A DNA stretch of 64,000 nucleotides from Nonomuraea africana (GCF_014873535.1 NZ_JADBEF010000001.1:9362001-9426000); one strand, 5' to 3'. Counted from the first letter of the stretch, positions 16,838-25,077 are shown. Notes: generated by a model not told the origin, from the sequence alone. Numbers and translations: made by a program.

Positions 16838-17223
16838 GCACCATCCCTGACGACCTGAGCTACACCAAGGAGCACGAGTGGGTCGCCGGACTCGACGACG
16901 GCCTGACCGTGACCGTGGGCATCACCGCCTACGCGGCCGAAGCGCTGGGTGACGTGGTCTACGTGCAGCTTCCCGAGGTCGGCGCCACCGTCGAGGCGGG
17001 CGACTCGATCGGCGAGGTCGAGTCCACCAAGTCGGTGAGCGAGATCTACGCCCCGGTCAGCGGCGAGGTCGTCGAGGTCAACCAGGCCGTCGTGGACAAG
17101 CCCGACCTGGTCAACAGCGAGCCGTACGGCGAGGGCTGGATGTTCCGCGTCCGCCTTGAGGGCGACCCCGAAGACCTGCTGAGCGCGGAGGAGTACACCG
17201 CGCTCACCTCTGGCGACAACTGA
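16834..17223 (+). CDS. gcvH: Glycine cleavage system H protein
   Basis: Lipoyl carrier of the glycine cleavage complex, shuttling the aminomethyl group between P and T proteins. At 129 residues it has the family length; the lipoylated residue is Lys66 in EVESTKSVSEIYAP. GTG 16834 overlaps the gcvT stop and is preceded by AGGAGG (16823-16828), indicating coupled translation. gcvP and lpd are not in the window. Confidence 0.96.
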   Translation: MSTIPDDLSYTKEHEWVAGLDDGLTVTVGITAYAAEALGDVVYVQLPEVGATVEAGDSIGEVESTKSVSEIYAPVSGEVVEVNQAVVDKPDLVNSEPYGEGWMFRVRLEGDPEDLLSAEEYTALTSGDN

Positions 17224-17232
17224 CACACTCCG

Positions 17233-17255
17233 CCGGGGTCCAGCCAGGACCCCGG
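17233..17255 (+). terminator. Hairpin between gcvH and sdaA
   Basis: Perfect 8-bp inverted repeat CCGGGGTC / GACCCCGG (17233-17240, 17248-17255) with a 7-base loop, ten bases after the gcvH stop. It could be a terminator or attenuator within the operon. It would bury any ribosome-binding site for ATG 17257, which supports ATG 17281 as the sdaA start. Confidence 0.5.
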
Positions 17256-17280
17256 CATGTCCGAGAGTTGGGCTGCATCA

Positions 17281-18657
17281 ATGGCGATCAGCGTCTTCGA
17301 TCTCTTCAAGATCGGTATCGGCCCGTCGAGCTCCCACACCGGCGGCCCGATGGCCGCCGCGCACAAGTTCGCCCGCGGCCTGCGGGCCGACGGGCTGCTG
17401 GAGCGGACCGCCCGCGTCGAGGCCATCCTGTACGGCTCGCTCGGCCTGACCGGCAAGGGCCACGGCAGTGACAAGGCCGTCCTGCTCGGCCTGTCGGGCG
17501 ACAAGCCCGAACTCGTCGACGTCGACACCGTCGAGGCCCGGCTGGCCGAGATGCGCCAGGCCGGCCGCATCACGCTGATGGGCGAGCACGAGATCCCCTT
17601 CGTGGTGGGCCAGGACCTGGTCTTCGAACGCAAGATCTCGCTGCCCGAGCACCCCAACGGCATGCGCTTCACCGCTTTCGCCGCCGACGGCGCACCGCTG
17701 CGCGAGAAGGTCTACTTCTCCGTCGGCGGCGGGTTCGTGGTCGACGAGAACGCCACCGGCGCCGACCGGATCAAGCCCGACGACACCGTGCTGCCCTACA
17801 GCTTCACCACCGCCGAGGAACTGCTCAAGCACTGCTCCAACACCGGGTTGTCGATCTCGGGGCTGATGCTGGAGAACGAGAAGGCCTTCGGCCGCACCGA
17901 GCAGGAGATCCGCGAGGGGATTCTGACGTTGTGGCGGGTGATGTCGGAGTGCGTGCGGCGCGGCATCGCCAAGGAGGGCGTGCTGCCCGGCGGGCTGCGC
18001 GTCAAGCGGCGGGCGCATCAGTTGCATCGCAAGCTGCAGGCCGAGTCGGCCGAGCGGGATCCGTTGCACGCGATGGACTGGGTGGGCCTGTACGCGCTGG
18101 CGGTCAACGAGGAGAACGCGGCGGGCGGGCGCATCGTCACCGCGCCGACCAACGGGGCGGCGGGCATCATCCCGGCGGTGATGACCTACTGCGCGAGGTT
18201 CGTGCCGGGCTTCGACGACGACGGGGTGGTCCGCTTCCTGCTGACGGCGGCGGCGATCGGGGTGTTGTTCAAGGAGAACGCCTCCATCTCCGGCGCCGAG
18301 GTGGGCTGTCAGGGCGAGGTCGGCTCGGCGTGTTCGATGGCGGCGGCGGGGTTGACGGAGGTGCTGGGCGGCACGCCGGAGCAGGTGGAGAACGCCGCGG
18401 AGATCGGCATCGAGCACAACCTCGGGCTGACCTGTGATCCGGTGGGCGGGCTGGTGCAGATTCCGTGCATCGAGCGCAACGCGGTGGCCTCGATCAAGGC
18501 GATCGCGGCGGCGCGGATCGCGATGCGGGGCGACGGGCAGCATTTCGTGTCGCTGGACAAGGCGATCAAGACGATGCGCGACACGGGGCGCGACATGCTC
18601 GACAAGTACAAGGAGACCTCCCGCGGCGGCCTGGCGGTCAACGTCATCGAGTGCTGA
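17281..18657 (+). CDS. sdaA: L-serine ammonia-lyase, iron-sulfur, single-chain type
   Basis: Deaminates L-serine to pyruvate using a [4Fe-4S] cluster. The roughly 458-residue protein fuses the beta domain (MAISVFDLFKIGIGPSSSHT at its start) to the alpha domain, with conserved cysteines in GCQGEVGSACSMAAAG and LTCDPVGGLVQIPCIERNA. I prefer ATG 17281, which gives the family N-terminus; ATG 17257 is an in-frame alternative lying two bases after a hairpin. Its place behind gcvT-gcvH links glycine, serine and one-carbon flow. In many actinomycetes glyA lies between gcvH and sdaA; it is absent here. Confidence 0.93.
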   Translation: MAISVFDLFKIGIGPSSSHTGGPMAAAHKFARGLRADGLLERTARVEAILYGSLGLTGKGHGSDKAVLLGLSGDKPELVDVDTVEARLAEMRQAGRITLMGEHEIPFVVGQDLVFERKISLPEHPNGMRFTAFAADGAPLREKVYFSVGGGFVVDENATGADRIKPDDTVLPYSFTTAEELLKHCSNTGLSISGLMLENEKAFGRTEQEIREGILTLWRVMSECVRRGIAKEGVLPGGLRVKRRAHQLHRKLQAESAERDPLHAMDWVGLYALAVNEENAAGGRIVTAPTNGAAGIIPAVMTYCARFVPGFDDDGVVRFLLTAAAIGVLFKENASISGAEVGCQGEVGSACSMAAAGLTEVLGGTPEQVENAAEIGIEHNLGLTCDPVGGLVQIPCIERNAVASIKAIAAARIAMRGDGQHFVSLDKAIKTMRDTGRDMLDKYKETSRGGLAVNVIEC

Positions 18658-18722
18658 AAGGCGTCGTCCTCACAGGGGGGCGCTTCGCGCCATGGGGTCC
18701 GGGCCGTGACAGCCGGGCCCCG

Positions 18723-18740
18723 GCGAGGGAGAACCCTCGC
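18723..18740 (+). terminator. Possible terminator hairpin downstream of sdaA
   Basis: GCGAGGG-AGAA-CCCTCGC, a perfect 7-bp stem with a tetraloop, about 65 bases after the sdaA stop. A smaller hairpin (GGCGC-TTC-GCGCC, 18679-18691) precedes it. No T-tract. Confidence 0.4.
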
Positions 18741-18875
18741 GCTCCCCATGTGGCTGACGTCCTGCGCTCTCGCCGAGGTGGGACCTCCCTGAACCTATGC
18801 ACCTCGGCGCCACTTGTGCACTTCACTTGTGAGGTGGCCTTTGGTGGGTTGTGCCACTAGAGAAAAGGGGGGCTT

Positions 18876-19129
18876 GTGTCCATCACTGCCAGCGAGGCTC
18901 GCAGTCGCCTGCTCTCTCTTATCGAAGAGGTCAACAACACCGCACCGCCGTCGAAATCGTGTCAAAGAGCGGTAACGCCTACCTCGTCGCCGCAGAGGAA
19001 TACGAAGCTCTTCAGGAAACCGCCCACCTGCTGCGCTCCCCGGCCAACGCGCGCCGGTTGATCAGGTCCTACCATGAGGCCCTCGAAGGGCGGCAGGAGA
19101 AGCATGATCGTGGGGCGAGACACAGGTGA
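18876..19129 (+). pseudogene. YefM/Phd-type antitoxin, frameshifted remnant
   Basis: GTG 18876, with AAAAGGGGGG at 18863-18872, opens the typical YefM N-terminus (SITASEARSRLLSLIEEVNN). Around 18930-18940 the homology moves to another frame, which continues as TAVEIVSKSGNAYLVAAEEY and ends with LLRSPANARRLIRSYHEA before TGA 19127-19129. Restoring one missing base after the two AAC codons would rebuild an intact antitoxin of about 84 residues. No YoeB/RelE toxin follows: the next 180 bases contain only short unrelated frames. It is therefore a decayed orphan of a type II toxin-antitoxin pair, unless the shift is a sequencing error. Two ACTTGTG repeats just upstream (near 18815-18835) may be old operator half-sites. 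Confidence 0.75.
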
Positions 19130-19313
19130 CCGTCCACCAAAGAGATCTCGGGCGTAGGCGTTGGTCTGAACAGCGGCTAGCCAGGAGATGAACGGCGGTC
19201 GCCGCCGCATCGGCGCTATTGACGGTACTCAGTCAGCCCCTGTAGAAAGCTCACGAAGATCATGAATGGGGTTGGGGAAGCGGACGTGTCCTGACGGTCG
19301 GAGGAGCTGTTTG

Positions 19314-20795
19314 ATGACGGGCACCTACAATCTCGCCGAACGTCTCGCTCGAACCGCTCGGGACCAGGGATGGCTCGATCGCCCGGCCTATCTCGTCGAA
19401 AGCACCGTCCACCGCTACGCCGACGTCTTCGCGGGGGCCGAGCGGGTGGCCGGGTTCCTGGCCGCCTCAGGCGTACGCCGGGGTGACCGGGTGCTGGCGT
19501 CGCTGCCCGACGGCATCGAGCTGATCTGGACCATCCTCGGGACGCTCCGCCTCGGCGCGATCGTGGCCCTCGTCAACGCCGACCTCCACCCCGACGAGCT
19601 GCGGCAGACGGCCGAGCTCGCGCGGCCGAGGCTCGTCATCGCCGACCCCCGGATCGCCGACGTCTTCGACGCCGCCACGGTCACACACGACCTGATCAGG
19701 GCCGGGTCGGAGGGGGCTCCGGCGCCGGCGGCGGCCGAGTGCGCGCCCGACACTCCCGGCATCGCGCTCCTCACCTCGGGCACGACCACGGGCCGCCCCC
19801 GCCTCTGCTTCCACACGCACGGCGACCCGTACGTCTTCGACTCCGCGTTCGGCCGGGTCCTCGATCTGCGGCCCGATGACGTGAGCCTGTCCGTGTCCCG
19901 GATGTACTTCTCCTACGGGCTCGGCAACACGCTCTTCTACCCGCTGCTCAGCGGGAGCGCAGCCGTCCTGGCGGCGGAACGCCCCGCGCCCGCGGCCGCG
20001 CTCGCCGCGATCCGCGACCACGGCGTCACCGTGTTCTACGCCCAGCCCAGCTTCTACGCCAGGCTGCTCGCCGAGCCCGATCTCTCGCCGCTGGCCGGCC
20101 TCCGGATGGCCATGACGGCCGGTGAGGTGCTCGCCCCGGCCCTGGAGGCCAACCTGCGGGAGGTGCTCGGCGGACGGCTGCTCAACGTCCTCGGCACCAC
20201 GGAGGTGGGGCAGGTCTTCGCCGCGAACACCCTGTCCGACGCCAGGGAGGGCACGGTGGGGCGGGTGCTGCCGCCGTTCCGGGTGCGGCTGGTCGACGAC
20301 GAGGGCGAACCCGTCCCCGCCGGCGCCGAGGGGAACATGCAGGTCGCCGGGTCCACCATCGCGCCCGGCATCGGCTCCCCCTCGGAGGTTCCGCGGCACG
20401 GCGAGAGCGGCTGGTGGCCCACGGGTGACACGGCCACCATGGATGACGACGGCTACCTCCGCATCCACGGCAGAGCGGACGACATCGAGATCGTCGGCGG
20501 GCAGAACGTGCACCCCGCGGAGATCGAGGACGTACTGGCGCGGCATCCGCTCGTGCTCGAGGCGGCGGTCTGCTCGACCAGGGCCGAGGACGGCACGTCG
20601 CGGCTGCTGGCCTTCCTCATCGCCAAGGGTGACGAGGCGGATCACGCCACGATCCGCGGCGAGCTGACCGACCTGGCCAAGGAGCGGCTGACCTGGTACA
20701 AGGTGCCGGCGGAGATGATCTTCGTGGCCGAGCTCCCGCGGACCTCGACGGGCAAACTCAGCCGGCGAGAGCTTCGGATCCGGGCGGCGGGCTGA
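19314..20795 (+). CDS. Benzoate-CoA ligase-like acyl-adenylating enzyme
   Basis: ANL-superfamily enzyme of about 493 residues that would adenylate a carboxylate and load it on CoA or a carrier protein. The P-loop is LLTSGTTTGRPR (about 152-163), then FSYGLGNTLFYPLLSG, a stretch typical of benzoate/hydroxybenzoate-CoA ligases, GTTEVGQ, GDTATMDDDGYL and C-terminal RTSTGKLSR with the catalytic lysine. ATG 19314 has GGAGG at 19300-19304. Nineteen bases after its stop comes a chorismatase gene, suggesting that the substrate is the hydroxybenzoate (or its dihydro relative) made from chorismate. Substrate inference rests on this pairing. No PKS/NRPS gene is in the window. Confidence 0.85.
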   Translation: MTGTYNLAERLARTARDQGWLDRPAYLVESTVHRYADVFAGAERVAGFLAASGVRRGDRVLASLPDGIELIWTILGTLRLGAIVALVNADLHPDELRQTAELARPRLVIADPRIADVFDAATVTHDLIRAGSEGAPAPAAAECAPDTPGIALLTSGTTTGRPRLCFHTHGDPYVFDSAFGRVLDLRPDDVSLSVSRMYFSYGLGNTLFYPLLSGSAAVLAAERPAPAAALAAIRDHGVTVFYAQPSFYARLLAEPDLSPLAGLRMAMTAGEVLAPALEANLREVLGGRLLNVLGTTEVGQVFAANTLSDAREGTVGRVLPPFRVRLVDDEGEPVPAGAEGNMQVAGSTIAPGIGSPSEVPRHGESGWWPTGDTATMDDDGYLRIHGRADDIEIVGGQNVHPAEIEDVLARHPLVLEAAVCSTRAEDGTSRLLAFLIAKGDEADHATIRGELTDLAKERLTWYKVPAEMIFVAELPRTSTGKLSRRELRIRAAG

Positions 20796-20814
20796 CGGGC
20801 GAGGGACGGTACAG

Positions 20815-21831
20815 ATGGCGACATACCCGCATGGACTCCGTTGCCGATTAGTCCGATCCCCCGAAGCGACGCCGTCCGGGCGGCACGTCCTCGGCCGGGT
20901 CGCCTTTCTCGGCCACCACAGTGCGCCGGCCGTCCGCGCCGGTGCTTCGGAGATCGGGATCCACCTGGTCGGCGCCGAGGTCGAACGCGTCACCGAGGTG
21001 TGGGAGACGGACTCGCCCGTCGTGTCGGGCATGTACCAGGATCTCGCCTACGCCCACGATGGCGAGTACCTCTTCTGCGCCGGTCAGGTTCCGGAGGGCG
21101 GGTCGTACCGGGAGCCGGTGCGCAACGCCTACCGGGCGGCCTTCGATCTGATCGGCAAACTCGACTATCCGCACGTCATGCGGATCTGGCACTTCATCGG
21201 CGACATCAACCGCGCCAACGCGGACGGCATGGAGATCTACCGGGACTTCTGCCTGGGCCGGGCCGAGGCGGTGGATCACCATCTCGGGCGAGCCGGCGAC
21301 ATGCCGGCCGCGACCGGGATCGGCGCCCTGGGCGGCGGCATCAGCTGGTACCTGCTGGCGTCCAGGAGCGGGCGGGTGCGCAACCTCGAGAACCCGCTGC
21401 AGGTTCCGGCCCCCTCCTATCCCCACCTGTACGGTCCCCGCCCGCCGAAGTTCGCGCGCGCCACGTCCTTCTCCCCGCCCGGCATCGACGGCGCCGGTGA
21501 CCTCTTCGTCGCGGGCACGGCCAGCATCCTCGGTCACGAGACGGTCCACGCCGGTGACATCGCGAAGCAGTGCGACGTGACGCTCGGCAACATGGCGATG
21601 GTCATGAGCAGGGAGAACCTGCTGGCCCACGGGATCGATGACGGCCGGACGCTGAAGGATCTGCGCTTCGTCAAGGTCTACGTCCGTCGTGCGGAGGACC
21701 TCCCGGTCGTCCGCGCCGCGTGCGCGGCGGCCTTCTCCGACACGGCGGAGATCGTCTACTTCACCGTCGACATCTGCCGGTCGGATCTGCTCGTGGAGAT
21801 CGAAGGCATCGCCCCGTACCCGCGATCGTGA
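20815..21831 (+). CDS. FkbO/Hyg5-family chorismatase
   Basis: A 338-residue enzyme of the chorismatase family, which converts chorismate to pyruvate plus 3-hydroxybenzoate (Hyg5 type) or a dihydroxycyclohexadiene carboxylate (FkbO type). Family segments present are YLFCAGQVP, RIWHFIGDINRAN, YRDFCLGRAEAV, PAATGIGALGG, the active-site PPKFARATSF, FVAGTASILGHETVHAGD and VDICRSDLLVEIE. GAGGGA (20801-20806) precedes ATG 20815. With the upstream ligase it forms a compact chorismate-to-aryl-thioester cassette, of the kind that supplies polyketide starter units. Which subtype it is needs comparison of active-site residues. Confidence 0.88.
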   Translation: MATYPHGLRCRLVRSPEATPSGRHVLGRVAFLGHHSAPAVRAGASEIGIHLVGAEVERVTEVWETDSPVVSGMYQDLAYAHDGEYLFCAGQVPEGGSYREPVRNAYRAAFDLIGKLDYPHVMRIWHFIGDINRANADGMEIYRDFCLGRAEAVDHHLGRAGDMPAATGIGALGGGISWYLLASRSGRVRNLENPLQVPAPSYPHLYGPRPPKFARATSFSPPGIDGAGDLFVAGTASILGHETVHAGDIAKQCDVTLGNMAMVMSRENLLAHGIDDGRTLKDLRFVKVYVRRAEDLPVVRAACAAAFSDTAEIVYFTVDICRSDLLVEIEGIAPYPRS

Positions 21832-21849
21832 GAGTACCCGGACGAACGC

Positions 21850-22713
21850 TCAGAAGAGCGTCAGCGGCTCGGCCGGCAGCGGTTCGGGCAGCGGCTCGAC
21901 CTCGGGCAGCCGGGCCCGCACCTCGTCGTGGAAGCGGCGCGCGAGCACCAGCGCGTCGGCGTTGTCAGGGGTGTGGATGAACACGGTCGGCGAGCGGCCT
22001 TTACGGAGCCATTCGGTGACCGTGCCGATCCAGTGCTGCCAGCCCTCGACCGTGCGCTCCATGGAGTCGCGCCCGAGGTAGCGAACGATCGGACGGTCGG
22101 TGAGAGCGCGCGACCGGCGGGGCACGCGCGGCTTCTTCGTCCACGCGTCGCGTTCGGCGTCGCTGGTCGGCGGGCTCTGGAACAGGGCGGTGGTGTCGAA
22201 CGGGATCCACTCGGCGCCGGCGCTCGCGAGAACCCGTTCGAGGAGCCGCTCGGACCGTTCGTCCTCGAAGAAGGCGCGGTGCCGTACTTCGACGGCGTAT
22301 CTGTGCGAGCTCGGGAGCCGGCGCAGGAAGGCCGCCAGCGTGCCGAGGTCGGCCGGGGCGAACGAGCCAGGCAACTGCACCCAGAGGGCATGGGCTCTCG
22401 GCCCGAGCGGCTCGATCGCCTCCAGGAACGCGCGGAGCTCCTCGTCGGCGCCGGTCAGGCGGCGCTCGTGCGTGATCGGCTTGGGCAGCTTGACCACGAA
22501 GCGGAAGTCGGGGCCGGTCTGCCGCGCCCACGACTCCACCGTGCTCCTCGCCGGTGTCGCGTAGAACGTCGTGTTGCCCTCCACCGCGTCGCACCAGCTC
22601 GCGTAGGCCCGCAGGCGCTCCTCGGGAGAAAGAGGGTGGGGGAGGAAACGCCCCTGCCATGGCGTGTGCGCCCACATCGCGCATCCCACATGCAGTTTGT
22701 AGCGTGGGTTCAT
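21850..22713 (-). CDS. DUF72 protein with 5' end rebuilt by an integrated element
   Basis: A 287-residue TIM-barrel protein of the DUF72 family (YecE-like; function unknown). Typical features are LHVGCAMWAHTPWQGRF, NTTFYATPARSTVESWA, FRFVVKLPKPITHERRL and VEVRHRAFF. The first six codons and ATG 22713 come from the integrated island. The native beginning (ATG CGG CTT, then the shared CAT GTG GGA) is now 5.5 kb away at 28165-28184. The protein thus changed from MRLHVG to MNPRYKLHVG and probably lost its operon promoter. Its new start codon overlaps the recombinase start on the other strand by two bases. Confidence 0.85.
   Translation of the reverse strand: MNPRYKLHVGCAMWAHTPWQGRFLPHPLSPEERLRAYASWCDAVEGNTTFYATPARSTVESWARQTGPDFRFVVKLPKPITHERRLTGADEELRAFLEAIEPLGPRAHALWVQLPGSFAPADLGTLAAFLRRLPSSHRYAVEVRHRAFFEDERSERLLERVLASAGAEWIPFDTTALFQSPPTSDAERDAWTKKPRVPRRSRALTDRPIVRYLGRDSMERTVEGWQHWIGTVTEWLRKGRSPTVFIHTPDNADALVLARRFHDEVRARLPEVEPLPEPLPAEPLTLF
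22682..22692 (+). repeat. attL core
   Basis: CATCCCACATG, identical to 28165-28175. To the left is the DUF72 coding sequence, to the right island DNA leading directly into the recombinase gene. Confidence 0.88.
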
Positions 22714-24220
22714 GAGTTTAGAAGATCGAGAACAGTCACGAAGACACCGTAGCCTGGCCAGGCTCACCCATCCAGACGAAGGCCGACGAAATCGCGATGC
22801 ATGGCGCGGACAGGAAGCGGCGATTTACTGCCGCATTTCCCACGTACGTGACGAGGATCAGACAGGCGTGGACCGGCAGGAGCGGATTTGCCTCGCGACC
22901 GCTGAACGTCTCGGGCTCATAGTGAACCCCAAGAACATCTTCATCGACAACAATCGCTCCGCGTGGACGCGGGACAGGAAGCGCCCGGGATGGGATGCGC
23001 TCCTCGCTGTGATGCGCAAAGGAATCACGCACGTGATCGCCTACCATCCCGACCGGCTCATGCGTCAACCACGAGACTTAGAAGAACTGTTGACGATCTC
23101 CGATGAGCACGGGATCACGCTGCACGGGGAAGCCAATCGCCGTGACCTGTCCGACCCTGACGACAGGTTCTTTCTTCGTATCGAGGTGGCGCACGCCTGC
23201 CGATCCTCAGATGACACCTCACGCCGCGTAAAAGCTACGATGCTGGACAGAGCAAGGGACGGCAAGCCGAAAACCGGCGGCAAGCGGCGCTACGGATACG
23301 CACCGAACGCAGTGGACATCATCCCAGAAGAAGCCAAGGTAATCCGCTGGATATTCGAGAGCTTCCTCGACGGCATGACGCCGTTCCAGATGATGGAAGA
23401 CCTCAACCGGCGCGGCGTGAAAACGGCTCAGGGAAAGCTCTGGCGCATCAATACCCTGCTCAACGTGATCGATTCCACTCATGTCGCCTCGATCATGGTG
23501 TTCAGAGGGAAGCAGATCGGCAAAGGGACATGGCCCGCGATCATCGACGAGGGTATGTGGCGCGAGGCGCAAGAACGCCGCACCTTCCGTTCCGCCGCTT
23601 TCAAAGAAACCCACGCACGGACCAGGTTCTACCTCCTCCGGGGGATCGTCTACTGCTCTGCTTGCGGACGCCTCATGGTCGGGAGGTCCATGAATGACGG
23701 CAGGCCCGTTTACATGTGCGGCTCGCACAGGAACCCCGACAAGTCCACTCGCTGTTTCCGCAGCATAGGCGCGATCACCCTGGAATCATTCGTCAAGGAC
23801 GCAGCCATTGATCTTCTGGAACGTCTTGACATTACCGGGCGAGAGAGAGCCGCTATTCTCTCGGAAGAGGACGAAGCAGCGATAGAAGCCGAACAAGCAG
23901 AACTCTCAGAACTCAAAGACATGTGGGACAGTCGGGAGATCGACACTGCCGAATATCGTGAGATGCGAAAGGCGGTAGAGAAGCGCATCAAGAAGATCCA
24001 GGACAAGACCATAGTGCGGCCTGCCGTCGAAGTGCTCGCAGGGATGGTCGGCCCAGATGCCCACGCCACCTGGGAAGCACTCGAACAAGCGGGAAAACAC
24101 GAAAGGCTCAATGCCGTACTGCGCTTTCTGTTCGCAGCGATCAGGATAAAAGCGGCCGACACACCGGCGAACGGCGTATTCGATTACGGCCGCATCGACA
24201 TCGACCAGAATGACCTCTAA
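22712..24220 (+). CDS. Large serine recombinase (integrase)
   Basis: A 502-residue site-specific recombinase. The resolvase catalytic domain (about 36-180) has nucleophile Ser43 in IYCRIS and Arg55 in DRQE. A recombinase domain (about 190-290) contains GKRRYGYAP. A zinc ribbon follows with Cys315, Cys318, Cys336 and Cys348, then a coiled-coil (about 390-435) and a C-terminal segment. This is the phiC31/Bxb1-type layout, acting on attP x attB. The only in-frame start near the domain is ATG 22712, 20 bases from the att core and overlapping the DUF72 ATG. There is no room for a 5' leader inside the island, so its promoter must span or lie beyond attL. Confidence 0.95.
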   Translation: MSLEDREQSRRHRSLARLTHPDEGRRNRDAWRGQEAAIYCRISHVRDEDQTGVDRQERICLATAERLGLIVNPKNIFIDNNRSAWTRDRKRPGWDALLAVMRKGITHVIAYHPDRLMRQPRDLEELLTISDEHGITLHGEANRRDLSDPDDRFFLRIEVAHACRSSDDTSRRVKATMLDRARDGKPKTGGKRRYGYAPNAVDIIPEEAKVIRWIFESFLDGMTPFQMMEDLNRRGVKTAQGKLWRINTLLNVIDSTHVASIMVFRGKQIGKGTWPAIIDEGMWREAQERRTFRSAAFKETHARTRFYLLRGIVYCSACGRLMVGRSMNDGRPVYMCGSHRNPDKSTRCFRSIGAITLESFVKDAAIDLLERLDITGRERAAILSEEDEAAIEAEQAELSELKDMWDSREIDTAEYREMRKAVEKRIKKIQDKTIVRPAVEVLAGMVGPDAHATWEALEQAGKHERLNAVLRFLFAAIRIKAADTPANGVFDYGRIDIDQNDL

Positions 24221-24322
24221 CCAGTCTCAGACGCGACCGCAGGGGAAGCCCTTCCGCTGACCTCCGCCGATCTCCGCATACCTCCTCTGGCACGGCTGAC
24301 CACGCGGCAGTTTGATTAATGC

Positions 24323-24646
24323 GTGCCAGATACCTCATACCCAGCCGTCAATTCGTGCGAGTCGCTTCGTGAGGAGCTGTGCTCCCTCAACATCGTGGCA
24401 GATCTTCACGCCGGTGATGGCGTGGCAGTCCTGAGTGTGTGGGTTGATCTGCTCGTATGGTGTGGAATGGTCAACGGACAACTGTGCTTCTGGTGGCGCA
24501 CGGGCCGTTCCAACGAGAAGACCGGGAGGCCGGTATACGCATTCCACCCGGCTTTGGATCCATGGACGACCGCACGGCGCGTATATCGCCGCTACCTCGA
24601 TGTCAGGGCCGGTAGTCATCGCCTTGCCGACAAAGTACACCAGTAG
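24323..24646 (+). CDS. Small hypothetical protein of actinomycete mobile DNA
   Basis: About 107 residues from GTG 24323 (start uncertain). The core LREELCSLNIVADLHAGDGVAVLSVWVDLLVW, followed by LCFWWRTGR and a C-terminal DPWTTARRVYRRYLDVR, resembles short proteins often found beside XRE/DUF397 regulators and integrases in streptomycetes. The pattern recalls a small fold that recognises a tryptophan-rich surface, but no function is known. Overlapping frames on the other strand look non-coding. Confidence 0.6.
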   Translation: MPDTSYPAVNSCESLREELCSLNIVADLHAGDGVAVLSVWVDLLVWCGMVNGQLCFWWRTGRSNEKTGRPVYAFHPALDPWTTARRVYRRYLDVRAGSHRLADKVHQ

Positions 24647-24656
24647 GTCGTCGGCG

Positions 24657-24869
24657 ATGCCTACGCATGCAAGTCTCATCGACAGGGTGCGGCGTTTGGC
24701 TGCATACCATGCCACTCTGTCGCCACCACTTTCCAAGGTCCAATTCCTGGATCACTTCGCGTTGGACACGCGGAAAGATGAAGACGGATACACGGCGACT
24801 GAGCTTTATCACATCTATCTGGCCACTCGGATTTATGAGCGCAGATATCGACCTGCCGATTCGCATTGA
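24657..24869 (+). CDS. Small hypothetical protein
   Basis: A possible 70-residue product, from ATG 24657, ten bases after the previous stop. It begins MPTHASLIDRVRRLAAYHA and ends with a helical, tyrosine- and arginine-rich segment (TELYHIYLATRIYERRY). AGGTCG (24645-24650) is a weak ribosome-binding site. Low complexity is absent and the composition is protein-like, but I recognise no family. It would be co-transcribed with the preceding small gene. Confidence 0.4.
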   Translation: MPTHASLIDRVRRLAAYHATLSPPLSKVQFLDHFALDTRKDEDGYTATELYHIYLATRIYERRYRPADSH

Positions 24870-24914
24870 ATGGCAACGCCGCCACGGCACCACGGCTGGC
24901 CTCCGTCACTATGC

Positions 24915-24997
24915 GTGATCGTCTCACTGTCTCACGCCTCGCGCGCGTCTGCGCGTGTAGGCATCGAATGGGCGCTGAGACGAGACAATGAGACGAT
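24915..24997 (+). repeat. Structured inverted-repeat element A
   Basis: Arms ATCGTCTCACTGTCTC (24918-24933) and GAGACAATGAGACGAT (24982-24997) pair over 16 bp with one mismatch, across a 48-base spacer. The left part (GTGATCGTC at 24915, then GCCTCGCGCGCG at 24936) is repeated in element B at 27505-27588 with the same orientation and nearly the same spacing. It lies in the intergenic region upstream of the hydrolase gene and could form a long hairpin RNA or a regulator-binding array. Confidence 0.65.
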
Positions 24998-25077
24998 GAC
25001 ACTTCGTCACCACGCTTGAGCCCAAGCGGATCGTCGTCGATGATGAGGTGAACGCCAATCCAGCGAAAGGCGACACC

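Noticed and set aside
19130..19313. YoeB/RelE toxin partner of the antitoxin remnant
   Set aside because: I translated the region after the antitoxin and saw no frame with YoeB C-terminal features; only short unrelated frames.
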